From contig BFEA01000080.1 of assembly GCA_003427395.1 (NCBI GenBank), forward strand, positions 3,229,106-3,262,633: a DNA stretch of 33,528 nt. The letters are read 5' to 3'. Numbering within the stretch: position 1 is the stretch's first letter; every line of letters begins with the position of its first letter. Below are positions 9,291-19,849 of this stretch, piece after piece. The stretch is from Chara braunii (taxonomy: Eukaryota; Streptophyta; Charophyceae; Charales; Characeae). Below the pieces are notes generated by a model, which saw only the letters and a program-made list of their open reading frames with translations, had not been told where the DNA came from and searched no databases. A program made the translations under genes and the position numbers.

Positions 9291-10235
9291 TAAAATCGAC
9301 AAAATTGGCCCGATTGAGCTTATTGAAGTTAAAATTTTGACGAAATTGAGGGTCCGAGGTCTTAAGAAATCGCAAGCATGCCCCAACTATATGTACTCCA
9401 ACTAAGGGGAGATACATCCAAGGGGTTCAGCGTTCTTAAAACGCCGAGTCCCCTAGACTCCATCTAAGTCTAGGTAGGTATAGGGGATCCGACAATGTAA
9501 GAACACCAAACCCTTAAAAACTGCAAATTTTGACGTGAATCAACCCAATTCGATCAGATTTAATGTCGTTCAAACGTAAAAAAAATGTTTGCTTTGATGA
9601 AATTAATGTTAGATTGTCAACGCGTTCAAGAAACTGCTTCAAGTTTTCAAACTCTCACCAATTAATTTAAGAATGGTATTAGTAGTGGCTTCTCTCGCTA
9701 TTCCTCAACTATAGTTTGGGGTCTACCTCACGCCTTATTTCGATTAGCAACGACTGTGCCGAGGTGCCTGTCTTCAAAATATAATTTTTTCTGAGGAAGC
9801 CTTGGAGGTGAAATCAATCACCTTTGATACTAACCTCACGCCCCGCAGAGCGTTCGATACCTATGAGAATGCACATCGAAATTACGGGGGCATGGTAGAG
9901 GTTTTGGGAGGGGGATAAAATCGTTGGGACAAAACCGGGTGCTCACCTCAGTCTCGACTCCCAAGGATACCTTGAAAAATCACAAAATTTGAGAATGGTG
10001 ATGGCAAAATAACAAAAAGAGATGAAAAAGAACGAAATCGACTCAACAATTCCTTCAGCCTGACGAGATATTTTCGTACTGAAAAAATGAAGTTGACTTC
10101 AAGTTAAAGACATGAATGTGGTTCTACTCTATATTACGATCAATTCGTGCATTCGCTGGGACTCACGACTACGAAACTTTGGAGTTCGGGGGAACGGGCT
10201 AATCCTGTCCAGTTAATCAATCAGACTTCTCGTCA
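9291..10235. other. Intergenic sequence downstream of the window's gypsy gag
   Basis: No recognisable gene. It may include a decayed 5' leader or LTR of the gypsy element (which would lie on this side), but I see no TG...CA ends, primer-binding site or repeat partner. A short imperfect hairpin CCTAGACT...AGTCTAGG occurs at about 9450-9473. Confidence 0.4.
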
Positions 10236-10610
10236 TCAGATGACCGGAAGGGACGAGGATCGGCCAGAGGCACACCCGTGTGACAAGAGAGATCGGGGAA
10301 TAAAATAAACGCTTGCTACCCCAACACTATCCGTCACCAGGAATAGGAGTTGCCGAGCTTGCATCACCTGCAATTGAACTTTGAACTCTACGTGGCGTGC
10401 CACCGATAAGGCGAGCACCGCAAGCTCGAGGTAGGGCAATACTTGTTGCAGCGCATCAAACCGATCAATTAGCACAAATCCCTCCCCGTCGATGTGGCAT
10501 GCTTTAGATGGGTTATAAAGGTGTACTCGATCGGTCCTCAATAGCGCCCTCCTTACATCCATAGCGCAATAGACACCATCTTTATCAGGTATCGAAAATG
10601 TCGGGAGGCT
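10236..10610 (-). pseudogene. Unrecognised coding-like fragment
   Basis: A 108-codon frame starts MDVRRALLRTDRVHLYNP. The same frame is open for about 15 codons further upstream (TFSIPDKDGVYCA), so the Met need not be the start. The middle part (RFDALQQVLPYLELAVLALS, then VARHVEFKVQLQVMQARQLL) has amphipathic helix character. No family is recognised. It lies on the same strand as the gypsy remnant and the unknown array at 11.7-14.6 kb, so it may be debris of the same kind of element. A chance ORF is possible. Confidence 0.3.
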
Positions 10611-10959
10611 GCTAAGGCAAATCCATCTAAGGTTAGACCAAGGGTAATTAGCCTCGCTTATACTCAGACTTACAAACCTTAACTGTACACATTTTTCATT
10701 CCTACCGGTCCGGACTCATACACTTACTTATGGTGCGAAAAAAGAAAGTAATGATGACACCCAAACAAATTTATTACCTTCACAATAATAGTGCGATGGA
10801 GCGAAGGAAGTCAAACAATATGCACGTGGCTTCCTATCAACCTGCATGCCACGTGATTAGCTAGAAGTGTTGGTCCGTGTCTGCATACGAGAGGAACGGG
10901 GTCAGTGAAGGGGTGTGATGACGGGTTCCCACTCGTGCGCCGACGAGGGGAACCTCGTC

Positions 10960-11432
10960 TAGTCCAGACAAATGGGTGTGGGCACACTCATACATTGACG
11001 TAGACGGTTTAAACCAATCTCATCACCGAGAGTGAAAACATCCCATTAGCATTCATATGATTGTGCCTTCACACCATACACACATAAACTTTCTGACAAT
11101 GAAGGATCATGTAACCATTCGACACTTGCAACCAAGTCCATGCACACGACACGTTTCATACATTTTGTCTTTGGTACTAATGAAGCAAAATTCCCTCGCA
11201 AGTAATGTTGGCACTCCGCGTGCACAGCCACCCAGTCCAATCAAAGGGGCACCAGCATAGCCACAAGGCCCTGCCACTGGCTACACCTTCGGGCTCCACT
11301 ACCACTTCGTCCCTCCGACCACCACCCACCAAAACTATTGCTAAACTTACCCCACACCGTTGTGACGATCTATTTTCTAATACGCGTGATTATCTGCATG
11401 AACGAGCTTCGGACCTTTGGAAGGTATGCGCA
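10960..11432 (-). pseudogene. Possible unrecognised coding fragment
   Basis: A minus-strand frame is mostly open over about 150 codons with three stops. It includes VWGKFSNSFGGWWSEGRSGS, LDWVAVHAECQHYLRGNF and VASVEWLHDPSLSESLCVYG. The composition is protein-like (Trp, Cys, hydrophobic patterning), but plus-strand frames over the same bases are also fairly open. No family is recognised and the support is weak. Confidence 0.2.
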
Positions 11433-11719
11433 TGAGATGGGGCTAATTGCATATGTGCCCCCGATTTCTTTCCGTTTTTTCAAAGACTAGGCCCTAATTA
11501 TGCAAGTGTCGGCGGTTAGAATGCGCCTTAGTGAGTGCAAGACAAACGATGACGTGACCTTCTTCTTTTCGTTTTTCTGCTGGGAACACTGAGCAAAGAT
11601 TTTGAGCGTGATCGTCGCACAGTACAAACTTTTGAATTTTTGATGTGACTGTAGTCCACTCACTCACTAATTGTCTAGGCACAGTCTTAGTAGGCAATGA
11701 GTGTCTTGCCATCCTCACT

Positions 11720-12383
11720 AGTATTCCATAGCAGCTCCTTCATGAAACAGGAGGGTCAACCCATCAAGATAAGTCGTGGATGAATATCCCAACCTACAAC
11801 ATATTCTAGCGAACCTCTCACATGTAAGCAAGTCAAGTGTGAGTGTGAAAATTGTTAGGTCTTGTACAACAGATCTAGGGAACAACCCGTATCTGACACA
11901 CAAGGCAAATTGTGCTTCCCTGAATTGGGTGGTTATCCCTACTCTAGCAGCCTCCGCTACTTCTCAATAAGCTCGTCTCAACATAAATACTTCCCCATAC
12001 ACCTCGTCCAAGACAAACTTAGGTAGAGGCCAATACGGCCTCTCGAGCGGCACTAGCCCGTCAGGAGGGTGCCCTATAACTATCCTCGTGGTAGTCCTCG
12101 CCCTTGAGAGTCGCCTCTCCGCGCTCTCAAGTATCACCCTCGACAGATACTCCAGCCTCGACAATCTCCTATGGTCACCAACGAGTGTCAGTCCTACTCC
12201 GAATTTCTCACACGATGCTAGGATGAGGTATTCGATCACCCCCAAGTGTCTTATACGCTCCATGAGTACCATCCACAAATACACCCCTGTGTCTATACAT
12301 ATGCCCTTGTAATCAAGGGGTACGGGAATGTCTCCGTTGATCCTAATAAGGATAGGTATATCATGTTCGCCGCCGCTTCGCAA
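11720..12383 (-). pseudogene. Unknown modular protein: third module copy, decayed
   Basis: Minus-strand frames 12383-11964 and on to 11718 form one reading with a single TGA between them. Motifs in order: TGVYLWMVLMERIRHLGVIE, FGVGLTLVGDHRRLSRLEYL, TTTRIVIGHP, YWPLPKFVLDEVYGEVFML, EAQFALCVRYGLFPRSVVQD, LDGLTLLFHEGAAMEY. They match, in order and spacing, the module at 13.1-12.48 kb (for example FALCIRRG, LNGLEMLFKED), at a divergence far beyond recent duplication. I recognise no known family. It lies directly downstream of the related pseudogene and could be a further domain of the same protein or a separate tandem gene; a frameshift separates the two. Confidence 0.6.
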
Positions 12384-12480
12384 GATATGGAGCTGAAAGC
12401 CTCGTCAACTGATAACTCCACTATAAGTGATCTCTACATGAGAGATCACTCTCCTCAAATAACCTTAGAAGAATATCAAA

Positions 12481-14626
12481 CTACCAAGCCTCATCCGAGT
12501 CCTCCTTGAATAGCATCTCAAGACCGTTGAGTCCTGTATTTATGACCTCAATATGCCTCCTGCAATACTTTACGAAGTTACTAGGTGCAACTGAGTCGTA
12601 CCAGCATGTGGCATCCACAATGTCCTCTATGACGTCCTCCACACACGATCCTCGTCGTATGCACAAGGCAAAGTAGGAGTCTTGGACTTTAGGCTCTAAT
12701 CCGTCCCTGAGCACCTCAAAAGTCCACTTAGCAGCTCTCGCCAAACGTTGCACTCCTTCGTAGAGCTTGTCCATATAAAATTCTGGTAATGCCACCTCCT
12801 ATTATCCAATGGGTAGTAAGTCTGTTTGGGAGCTCCTATCACAACCCTCAATGCAGAGCGACCTAAAACGGATTGGGGTCGTCTATGATCTAAAATGCCA
12901 CGGGCCAAAGCCTCGAGTTGCCAAAATTTCCTACTTACTCCCACCAGTGACAATCCGAACTTACAATCCTCTGTGTCTCCCCGTACGAGGTGACATATAA
13001 CCTTAAGCTGGTGAAACCCCTCAACATCATGACTCTCCACGTATACGATCCATAAGTAGACATATGGTGCTAGCCAGATACCACTACGCTCTAACGTCCT
13101 TCTCTCGTCATACTCTCAACGCATAGGAACGTGAATGCCATACCCTAGAGTTGACTCCCTAGGTCCTAGTAGGGGTCTAGCCTCATAGGCTGAGGACTCT
13201 CTGCTCAAGAGATAAGCTCACCATGCGCTGGACTTATCTCGCATTTCTGCACAACTTAGGTCTAGTCGAGTTGGAGACTGACTATACCAACGTTAAGTCC
13301 GAAAATCCACAGCAATCATAGGCCACCGGACACCCTCGTCATCGATCATGCTTTCATTCGTGGCTCCAGCATCCTGGCTAGCACCGCCCTCGTCTCCCTA
13401 GGGGATATGCTCTTGACCATCCACCTGAGGAAGGTAGCCTCAACCGTCCTGGTCCGGCCCCTCCTGGCCAACTGCTCCCACAAACTGATCTCCCCTATCC
13501 TGGTCCCAATCGTCGTCGCGGTAACGTCCCCCTAACCCTAGTCTTGGCTCGCTCGTCACGACCTATGTTGCCCCTGCTCCGGTTAGGCTCGGCCCACTGG
13601 TCTGTCTCATGTCGATCCTCGGAGTTTTTCCGTCCTCGGTCCTTAGCGTCCCAACCTAGGTCCTCCCAACCAAGATAAATCTTGCGGTAATGCTCCTCCG
13701 CCTCTCAGGTGGCGATGAGAGGAGTGCGTCCCGAGTAGGTGCCATCCAGGAGCTGACTCACACCTGCCAAGTACTCGGGCGCTATCTAGAGCTCTCTCGA
13801 CGCGACTAACCAGAAATCGAACAGTTGGACAAGATGGGTCGATGTGTAACTATAAGAGGGTGCCAATGAGCGAATCAGCTCTATTAATTTTAAACATTTT
13901 ATCCCGTACACGGACTTACTATGAGCTGAGCGTAGGCTATCCACTGGCGAGATGTCATTGATCTAACGACCTCCTCTAACTCAAGAGTAGCAAAATGCAT
14001 GACCCAAGCTCCATAGCTCCTCTATTATGAAAAGAGGAAAGTCACTCAAAGCGGACAGTCTAGGTATGGGAGAGGTCCCCAAATCAGAAGTCGTGTCTCA
14101 AGGGTCGTAATGGGATCCCCGTTTCTCCAATCCTCATCACGGATAGCCTCTCCGTGATCACATAAATACCCCTCGCAATATCCTCATCTAGCTAGTACCC
14201 GTGGACCAAGCCTCCAGAGTACGCACGCGTCCAAATCGACTGTGCGTAGTAGAGATATCCAAGTATCTCTACGGTCGTGATTCTCAGGATGGGCCACCAG
14301 GCCCACCACGTCTCATCTCTCTCAGAAGTCTCTTCTACAAACATCCATAATCAAACTCCCAGGCGCAACAGAACCGACCTCCATCGACTCTGATGGACCG
14401 GGCTCTCCACATTACTAGCTGGTAGGTTGAATGCTACTTGATCTATGTTGGTGAACTCCGGCGGTTGGCTAGACCATCGTAGTTGCTCAACTGGAAGATC
14501 AACTCACGACGTCACCTCAACCATCCAATCGTCTCTCTTGATTGTCTGCTCCTTACTCCTAGGTGAGGGTGATGTGTCCACTCCTACTGCACTATCTAAG
14601 CTAATCCTCCAGGTCCTAGATCCCAT
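12481..14626 (-). pseudogene. Unknown modular protein, near full-length decayed reading of about 700 codons
   Basis: A plausible start is at 14626 (MGSRTWRISLDSAVG), with an in-frame stop just upstream. The reading continues with few stops through VEILGYLYYAQSIWTRAYSG and IYVITERLSVMRIGETG. After frame changes it runs through LELEEVVRSMTSRQWIAYAQ and LIELIRSLAPSYSYTSTHLV, then an Asp/Gln/Gly-rich acidic linker (DDDWDQDRGDQ, about 13550-13330). The C-terminal module contains YVYLWIVYVESHDVEGFHQL, FGLSLVGVSRKFWQLEALAR, LRVVIGAPKQTYYPLDNRRW, a frameshift near 12790, LPEFYMDKLYEGVQRLARAA, FALCIRRGSCVEDVIEDIVD and LNGLEMLFKEDSDEAW. Roughly eight in-frame stops and three frameshifts are needed. The N-terminal third may be an older copy of the same module (YAQLIV, VSQLLDG line up). 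No catalytic motif or known family is recognised; a transposon origin is a guess. Confidence 0.6.
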
Positions 14627-15180
14627 TCCGAAACTCCACCCTAATCCTCAGTCAGTTACTCTCGAGTTGACTTAGAGCTAGAATATAGAAAGGGAAATAG
14701 GTATAAGGAAATATGTTATCCGATAACAATACTTCGCTGCCTAAAGTTTTGAAAAATAGTGGTAGCACTTCCTTACATCGCTAGGGCCGGGATAGTACCA
14801 CATATCATGTCTAGCTCTATGCCAGTCAACCTCGTCGAAGGGATTACCGTACCCCATTAGTGTCTATCTAGGGAAATGGTTGCCTACGTGCTTGGACCTC
14901 TAGCGAGAGTCTTCCTGACCACAGGGCAATTCCTCTACGTTAGGCACGTAGTACTATGGAACAAGAACTTTTGAGTCGTTTAGTAGAGGAGTCGATCCCC
15001 TATCCCCGACCAACCTAGCCTTCGCGAATCAGAGTTAGGTAAGGGGCACACTAACTTTTCTCAACCGGGTAAATATAACATAGTAGGGACACACCCTCAA
15101 AATATGCTAGTTCGTTTTGCTACTTCTCTAAAGCGGGTCGCCCTAGAGAATGCTTAGAAAACCAATAACGGTCCCTTCCC
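14627..15180. other. Intergenic sequence upstream of the modular pseudogene
   Basis: If the pseudogene start at 14626 is right, its promoter would lie here. I see no clear TATA box near the start and no repeat. Nothing else is recognised. Confidence 0.4.
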
Positions 15181-15199
15181 TGCAAAAGAAGCCAATTAG

Positions 15200-15395
15200 T
15201 GTCAAGAGCTATTAATAAAAAAAATTAATATATTTTTTAAAATTTGAAGTAATTTTTAAATTTTAATTTTAATAAAATATAATATTTAAATATATATATT
15301 TTAATTATAATGCAAAAATTTATTGTTTTAATTGTTAATTTTATTTTTTTTCCAGAATTTTTAATCATAAAAATCATTAAAAAATGACAAATTTT
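15200..15395. other. Strongly AT-rich segment
   Basis: About 200 bp composed mostly of A and T with TTTTAATTTTAAT-type words and sharp boundaries against GC-balanced flanks. It has no coding potential. Its sharp edges suggest an inserted or differently evolving piece, but no termini are visible. Confidence 0.6.
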
Positions 15396-15399
15396 TCGC

Positions 15400-16440
15400 A
15401 GTAAGGCCACCACCAAACACCGCGGAAATTCAGCAAGCGCCGCAAGCACCGTAACCGCGCACAACAGTAAATACAGCAGCCGGCGCAGCAACCCTCACAA
15501 TTCAGCTGTTACACAACAGTCCACTGCCACTAAGCTTCCGCAATCGTGTTGGCGGCGAGGATGGCAATGCAGGAGACACGGCTCCGCAAGAACCACAACC
15601 GCAACCCTGTCTGTCGCAGCTGCTGTAGAGTATTTGGCAAAGGAGCGGCCTGCAGCAGCAGCAACCCTGAAGAGCAACAGTCCCTCGTTAGGCCTCCATA
15701 ACGTAGTAGTGACCTCTTCCTGAGCAAACACCGGTTGTAGCAGCATCCCACTTGGGAACAACAATAGTCCTTGCAGGAGGCTAGCAAAATAGCAACCCCC
15801 AACGATGCACAACAAGTGCAATAAAACCAGCTACGCACACAGCCCGGTCAACAAGCAAGGTAACGCTCAGCGAAGGTTCTCAGCAAGGCCAGTGATTAGT
15901 AACGTTTAAACACGCAGCTGATGTGAGGTACACCAACTGCATAGTAGTTGGAACCGTAGTCGAGTCTCAGAAACGTAGTAGCACTGAAGACTAGCACTCT
16001 GTCCGAGCAATAGCTAAGAGTCAACAGTAATCACTGCAACACTAGTCCCGGAGCTGAGCGACAAAAAAAAAAAAAACTTCCAGATTACACCAGCATCTCG
16101 ATCGCACAGCAGATCAACCCACAACAATAGCACAACGTCAAGGATGTGACCTTGAAATCGGAATCTGCAGATATGGTTCCGTGGCTATGTAGTGATAGTA
16201 CGATCGGCACGTCACCTAAATGACAAACGACTGCTTATAACACCCTCTCTCCTTCCGATATGCGAAAAAGGAATGATCCTTCCACTAGAACGCGGCTAGA
16301 TACACCCCCAACTCTCAATCCAGATTTGTGCGCAGCTTGGCATCATAGCTCGACTTTCGGTTTACCCCGCATTGCCAGTTTGGTACTTCCCCCGTCGAGG
16401 TGAGTTCCTCCTGTCTTGAATGTACCTAGCGGGGTTTCGC
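15400..16440. other. GCAGCAGCAACC-rich sequence, no gene accepted
   Basis: Rich in CAGCAACC-, AGCAGC- and CAACAGT-like words, giving Leu/Cys-rich phantom frames on the minus strand and Gln-rich ones on the plus strand. Neither continues without stops in a convincing way. A 14-A run occurs at about 16062-16075. Confidence 0.4.
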
Positions 16441-16550
16441 GTCCTGATTCATCCACTCTCTCTCTCTCTAGCAGTTCTCCGGTAGCAGTAATGCACCCGG
16501 CCGCTAGAACGGCCATGTTGAGCCAATGTCGAGAGCGGGGCGACTAAGCC

Positions 16551-17070
16551 TTGAGCAATGACCTTGAATGTAACTACGAGCACCACCACTCGCGTCCTTG
16601 TTCGGTGAAGGCCATGGTCACAACAGGGCATCAATACGGCAGACAAGCCCAACCCGTATGTGGAGATGGTCATGATGATGATGATTACGAGCCCGAAGTT
16701 GATCATGTTGATGAGTGGCGGGCACGAGCCGCGCCCTATCACTTCAGCAACTTCACAGTTCGAGGATGAGTATGCCGTCAGAATACGGCCAGGTACGTCG
16801 TGCTGCTATCCTTTCCCTATCCTCCTCTCAACTCTCCATCTTTTACTTCCTACCTCGTCCACTCCTCCCCGACTACCATCTTCTTTTCCCTCTTCGCCTA
16901 CGTTGATCCCCGCTTCTACTCCTCCTTCTCTTCGTTTGTACTGACCGCGAGCATGAGTAACACTAACATGAGTGGGGGCCCGAACAACGAACGATCGATG
17001 ACCACCGTTATGCGAGGGAGAGGACGAACAACCTGTCCATGAAGATCTCGACGACGACCAACCCGAACCG
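16551..17070 (+). pseudogene. Possible exons of an unrecognised plus-strand gene
   Basis: An acidic frame with GDGHDDDDYEPEVDHVDEW is followed, in a shifted frame, by TSATSQFEDEYAVRIRP. That ends at a textbook donor CAG|GTACGT (GT at 16793). A pyrimidine-rich stretch (16800-16930) looks like intron sequence. A second acidic stretch, CEGEDEQPVHEDLDDDQPEP, ends exactly at another strong donor CCG|GTAAGT (GT at 17071). I cannot identify the acceptor between them or any protein family. Coding status is tentative; the evidence is splice-site quality plus acidic coding-like frames on one strand. Confidence 0.3.
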
Positions 17071-17399
17071 GTAAGTCTCCAACCCCACGTTCCGTCTCTC
17101 CCTACTTCCATCGATAAGGGGAGCGGTCTCGCTTTACCACCCGCCCCGACATATGAAAAAAAGGGAAATAATAAAATGTGAATGAATCTCCCGCTAAAAT
17201 GAGGGAAGATACATTCAGTTTTCCCTCTATGATTTGCTCATGCCATGCACCGCGCAGCCCTCACCACTCGTACTAATTACTCCGCTGCTCCGATTGAATT
17301 TTTGACGCGGCCAATCAATCCAAAGTGATCTAAAACCCCCTTTAGTATCTTTGTTTGCCAAAAACGGCCGAGAAACGGCCGAATAATTCGATTTGCACC

Positions 17400-17760
17400 C
17401 CTCTTTATTCCCTTTCCTTCCTTCTCGACTTCTTCCGCGCCCCTCCTTTCTTCGTTACTCCTTCTACTAACTTAACATCAAAACTAACTACGGATTCGGG
17501 GTCGCCCACCCCAAAAATCCCCAACTAGCTCCTTTTCCCACTTGGATCAGTTAGAAAAAGACTGAGTCATGCCTCTCTCACCTTTGTCGAAGTTCGTTTT
17601 GCCATCCCCACCTCCATCTTTGTTTCCCAATGAACCTGGCTCGGATCCGCCTCCAGGTTCACTCCCCATCTTACCCTTTCCTCTAGTTCTTTGCTTTAAC
17701 TCTAGCTTTTCATCCCCTTGTGCCTCTTCTCCTTCTCTCTTCACCCCTCCTAACTAACAT
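17400..17760. other. Pyrimidine-rich stretch
   Basis: CT-rich plus strand over about 360 bp, giving a Pro/Ser-rich frame on one strand and a Lys/Glu/Gly-rich frame on the other. I treat both as composition artefacts. It could be intron or leader sequence of the tentative plus-strand gene around it. Confidence 0.4.
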
Positions 17761-17792
17761 TCTTCCCTACCTCGTCTACGAACCTATCTACC

Positions 17793-18097
17793 CGTCCTGA
17801 TGGTAGTGAATCTTCGGTCCGACATAGACCACGTTTCTTAGTCTGTCGTAACACGATCTCGTTGTCGACAAGAGGGACGAATAGCGCTCCTACTGACAGC
17901 GCACCAACGACGTTCAAAGTCAGCATCGAGCGATGCCAAGTCAGCGAGGAGTATGGCAATTAGGACAATAGGTGATCATGACGGCGAGCACCACTATCGC
18001 ATCGGCCTTCGACGCGGCCTCACACAAACTTTTGTCTTCAAGAAAACGAAAGGTAAATCCTCTCGTCAATTTCTGCCTGTCAACCTACGCAGAAGTC

Positions 18098-18129
<32 letters not shown>

Positions 18130-18169
18130 ACAGATGTCGAGAAGGACCTCGGTAAAATCCGACGATTCT
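17793..18169 (+). pseudogene. Possible exon pair with an 81-bp GT-AG intron
   Basis: A plus-strand frame with a single stop contains QRRSKSASSDAKSARSMAIR, then EHHYRIGLRRGLTQTFVFKK, and reaches a donor AAAG|GTAAAT at 18053. A good acceptor, AATTTTAACAG, ends at 18133. Removing 18053-18133 keeps the frame and gives a short end, DVEKDLGKIRRF, then TAG. The intron is 81 bp, a multiple of three, so the unspliced frame is open too. No family is recognised. Together with donors at 16793 and 17071 it may be part of one decayed gene. Confidence 0.3.
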
Positions 18170-18192
18170 AGCTCTACTCGTTCGTCAAGTCC

Positions 18193-18264
18193 CATCGCCA
18201 TCTAGATTCGAACTTAGTTCTATATTTCAACAGTTCAATAGTATACCCACTGAGCTAGGCTCTT
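18193..18264 (-). tRNA. tRNA-Asn(GTT)-like pseudogene or SINE head
   Basis: On the minus strand an A box, TAGCTCAGTGGGTA, starts at 18257. A B box, GTTCGAATC, starts exactly 44 nt later, the spacing of an intronless class I tRNA. The anticodon-loop position reads CTGTTGA, placing GTT (Asn) at 34-36 with the usual T33. The acceptor, D and anticodon stems pair poorly, so it is not a functional tRNA. It is either a decayed tRNA gene or the head of a tRNA-derived SINE. Confidence 0.55.
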
Positions 18265-18299
18265 GGGTCCACGGCTAGTCCCAAGGCCGGTATGGGCCG

Positions 18300-18375
18300 C
18301 GTCCCAAAATGGGACAAAAAATAAAAAAATAATATATATAAAAAAAACATAAAAAAATAAAAAATAAGAAAGATA
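18300..18375. repeat. A-rich low-complexity tract
   Basis: AAAATAAAAAAATAATATATATAAAA-like sequence, possibly a decayed poly(A) tail of an unrecognised retroposon. No element body could be defined. Confidence 0.6.
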
Positions 18376-19069
18376 ACGGAAAGAGAGGTGAGGGGGAAAG
18401 GACCGTTGGAACCCTGTCCTCGGTCCTGCCTATCGGGCCCGCTGTCGGACTCCCTAGCAAAACTAAGGGGGATAGTCCCGCGGGACCCTCGACCCTTCAG
18501 TTTGCTCCGTAGCTCTCCTCCGCTCCTCCAATGCTGGCTGTCGGCCTCGATCCTGGGATCCGCATGTTGTAAGTCCAGTGCAGTAACCAATAGGGCTAAG
18601 CCCAAGCCTGAGTCTAGGAGGCTCATTTCTCCATGTAAAGAGTAACTGTTGTCGGCCCGGACCTGCAGAAACACGTTAAGGCCTTAGCTTGACTTATCAC
18701 CTGAGCCTATGGCCCCGTATACACACTCTCACTGTCGGGAGGGCAAGTTATCGCTCGGCTCACTGCTCGTGTAGCCCTGCGTGCTGCGGCCGACGGCCGG
18801 GGCTTCCTATTCCGCCATATCCTTCGAAAAGTTGCCTTTTAATTGCCCCCATGTCGGAAAAAAAACCGTCCTTGCCCATACCGTACCTAGTCTACGCCAG
18901 CCTAGCTAAGGTCCGCCCCGCGGCTTCTACTACCGGCGATGCACGGTCTAACTTAATACTTGCAACAGAAAAATTGTGGCAAATTTTCATCATGGTTTCA
19001 ACTTCGACACAAGTTGGGACCAACATATGAAGAGGGTGAAATGGTTGGCCCAATCGTTTTGACGGGCCG

Positions 19070-19160
19070 TTTGCATGTTTTCAACCGTTTGTCAACATGC
19101 GGGCTATATGTTTTCAACTGTTGATCAACATATGTTCAACATGATTCCAACACGTCCATG
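19070..19160. repeat. TTTTCAAC-type minisatellite-like segment
   Basis: Repeats of TTTTCAACCGTTTGTCAAC, TTTTCAACTGTTGATCAAC and GTTCAACATG. The same words (TTCAACAGTTGATCA, CATTTTCAACAAC) recur at 28095-28205, so both belong to one dispersed repeat. Confidence 0.55.
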
Positions 19161-19353
19161 TTGGAGAATTTTTTTGTTTTAACTTTTCCCCGGATCTGGG
19201 AGTTGACAAGTGCGTGCAAATGTTGTTGCAAATGGCGGCCGCTGGTGCCGGGGTGGCCCGCGGTAGTGAACGTTGATGTTCATCAGGAAGGCTTGATGTT
19301 GTGGATGCACAGGGCGAAATAAAATGAAATGGGGGGTTAACTTGAGAGACCCG

Positions 19354-19534
19354 AAAAAAAAAAAAAAAAAAAAAAAAAAAAANNNNNNNNNNNNNNNNNN
19401 NNNNNNNNNNNNNNNNNNNNNNNNNNNNNNNNNNNNNNNNNNNNNNNNNNNNNNNNNNNNNNNNNNNNNNNNNNNNNNNNNNNNNNNNNNNNNNNNNNNN
19501 NNNNNNNNTCGAGGCCTTTTTTTTTTTTTTTTTT
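19354..19534. other. Assembly gap flanked by homopolymers
   Basis: A 29-bp A run (19354-19382), then 126 unresolved bases (19383-19508), then TCGAGGCC and an 18-bp T run (19517-19534). The facing A and T runs could pair and form a hairpin, which would explain the failed assembly. Any ORF crossing this interval is meaningless. Confidence 0.95.
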
Positions 19535-19830
19535 GTCACGACGATGGACCCTCCGTAACTCTTGTATTGTGCCCCCTTGCGGCGTGGTTCCTTTTTGTTG
19601 TCAAGGTCCTGTGCGACTACGGCGCGTCTCCAGTTTCGTGTTTTTTGTCGAGGTCTTGTGCGAGTAAGGTGCGTTCCGCGCCCACAGGCTCCCCCCCCTC
19701 CCCCCCCCTGCCTCTTCGTTTTTGGTCTCGTGTCATTACGGTGCCTCTTCATTGTGGCCCTGTGTTTTTTTTTTGTGTCTCGGCCTATGGTGGCATCGAC
19801 TAGTTTTGTTTGCCCGCCATAGCACAGGTG
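19535..19830 (+). repeat. Degenerate tandem repeat, about 45-60 bp unit
   Basis: Repeated pattern: T run, then GTCGAGGTC- or GTCTCG-like, TTGTGCGAGTAAGGTGCGT-like, then another T run. Variants start near 19530, 19597, 19640, 19716 and 19766. The copies are strongly diverged. Overlapping short frames here reflect the repeat and are not genes. Confidence 0.5.
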
Positions 19831-19849
19831 CCTTTTTTTTCGAAGGCCT

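Noticed and set aside
11057-11435. Plus-strand ORFs with Pro/Ser/Thr-rich C-termini
   Set aside because: They overlap an equally plausible minus-strand frame; neither has a family motif, so I kept only the minus-strand one at low confidence.
12088-12509. Plus-strand ORFs of 74-87 codons
   Set aside because: Antisense to the third module of the unknown protein, whose minus-strand frame is supported by its paralogue.
15495-15838. Two overlapping Leu/Cys/Ala-rich minus-strand ORFs
   Set aside because: They come from GCAGCAGCAACC-like low-complexity sequence, and two frames are open at once, which argues against coding.
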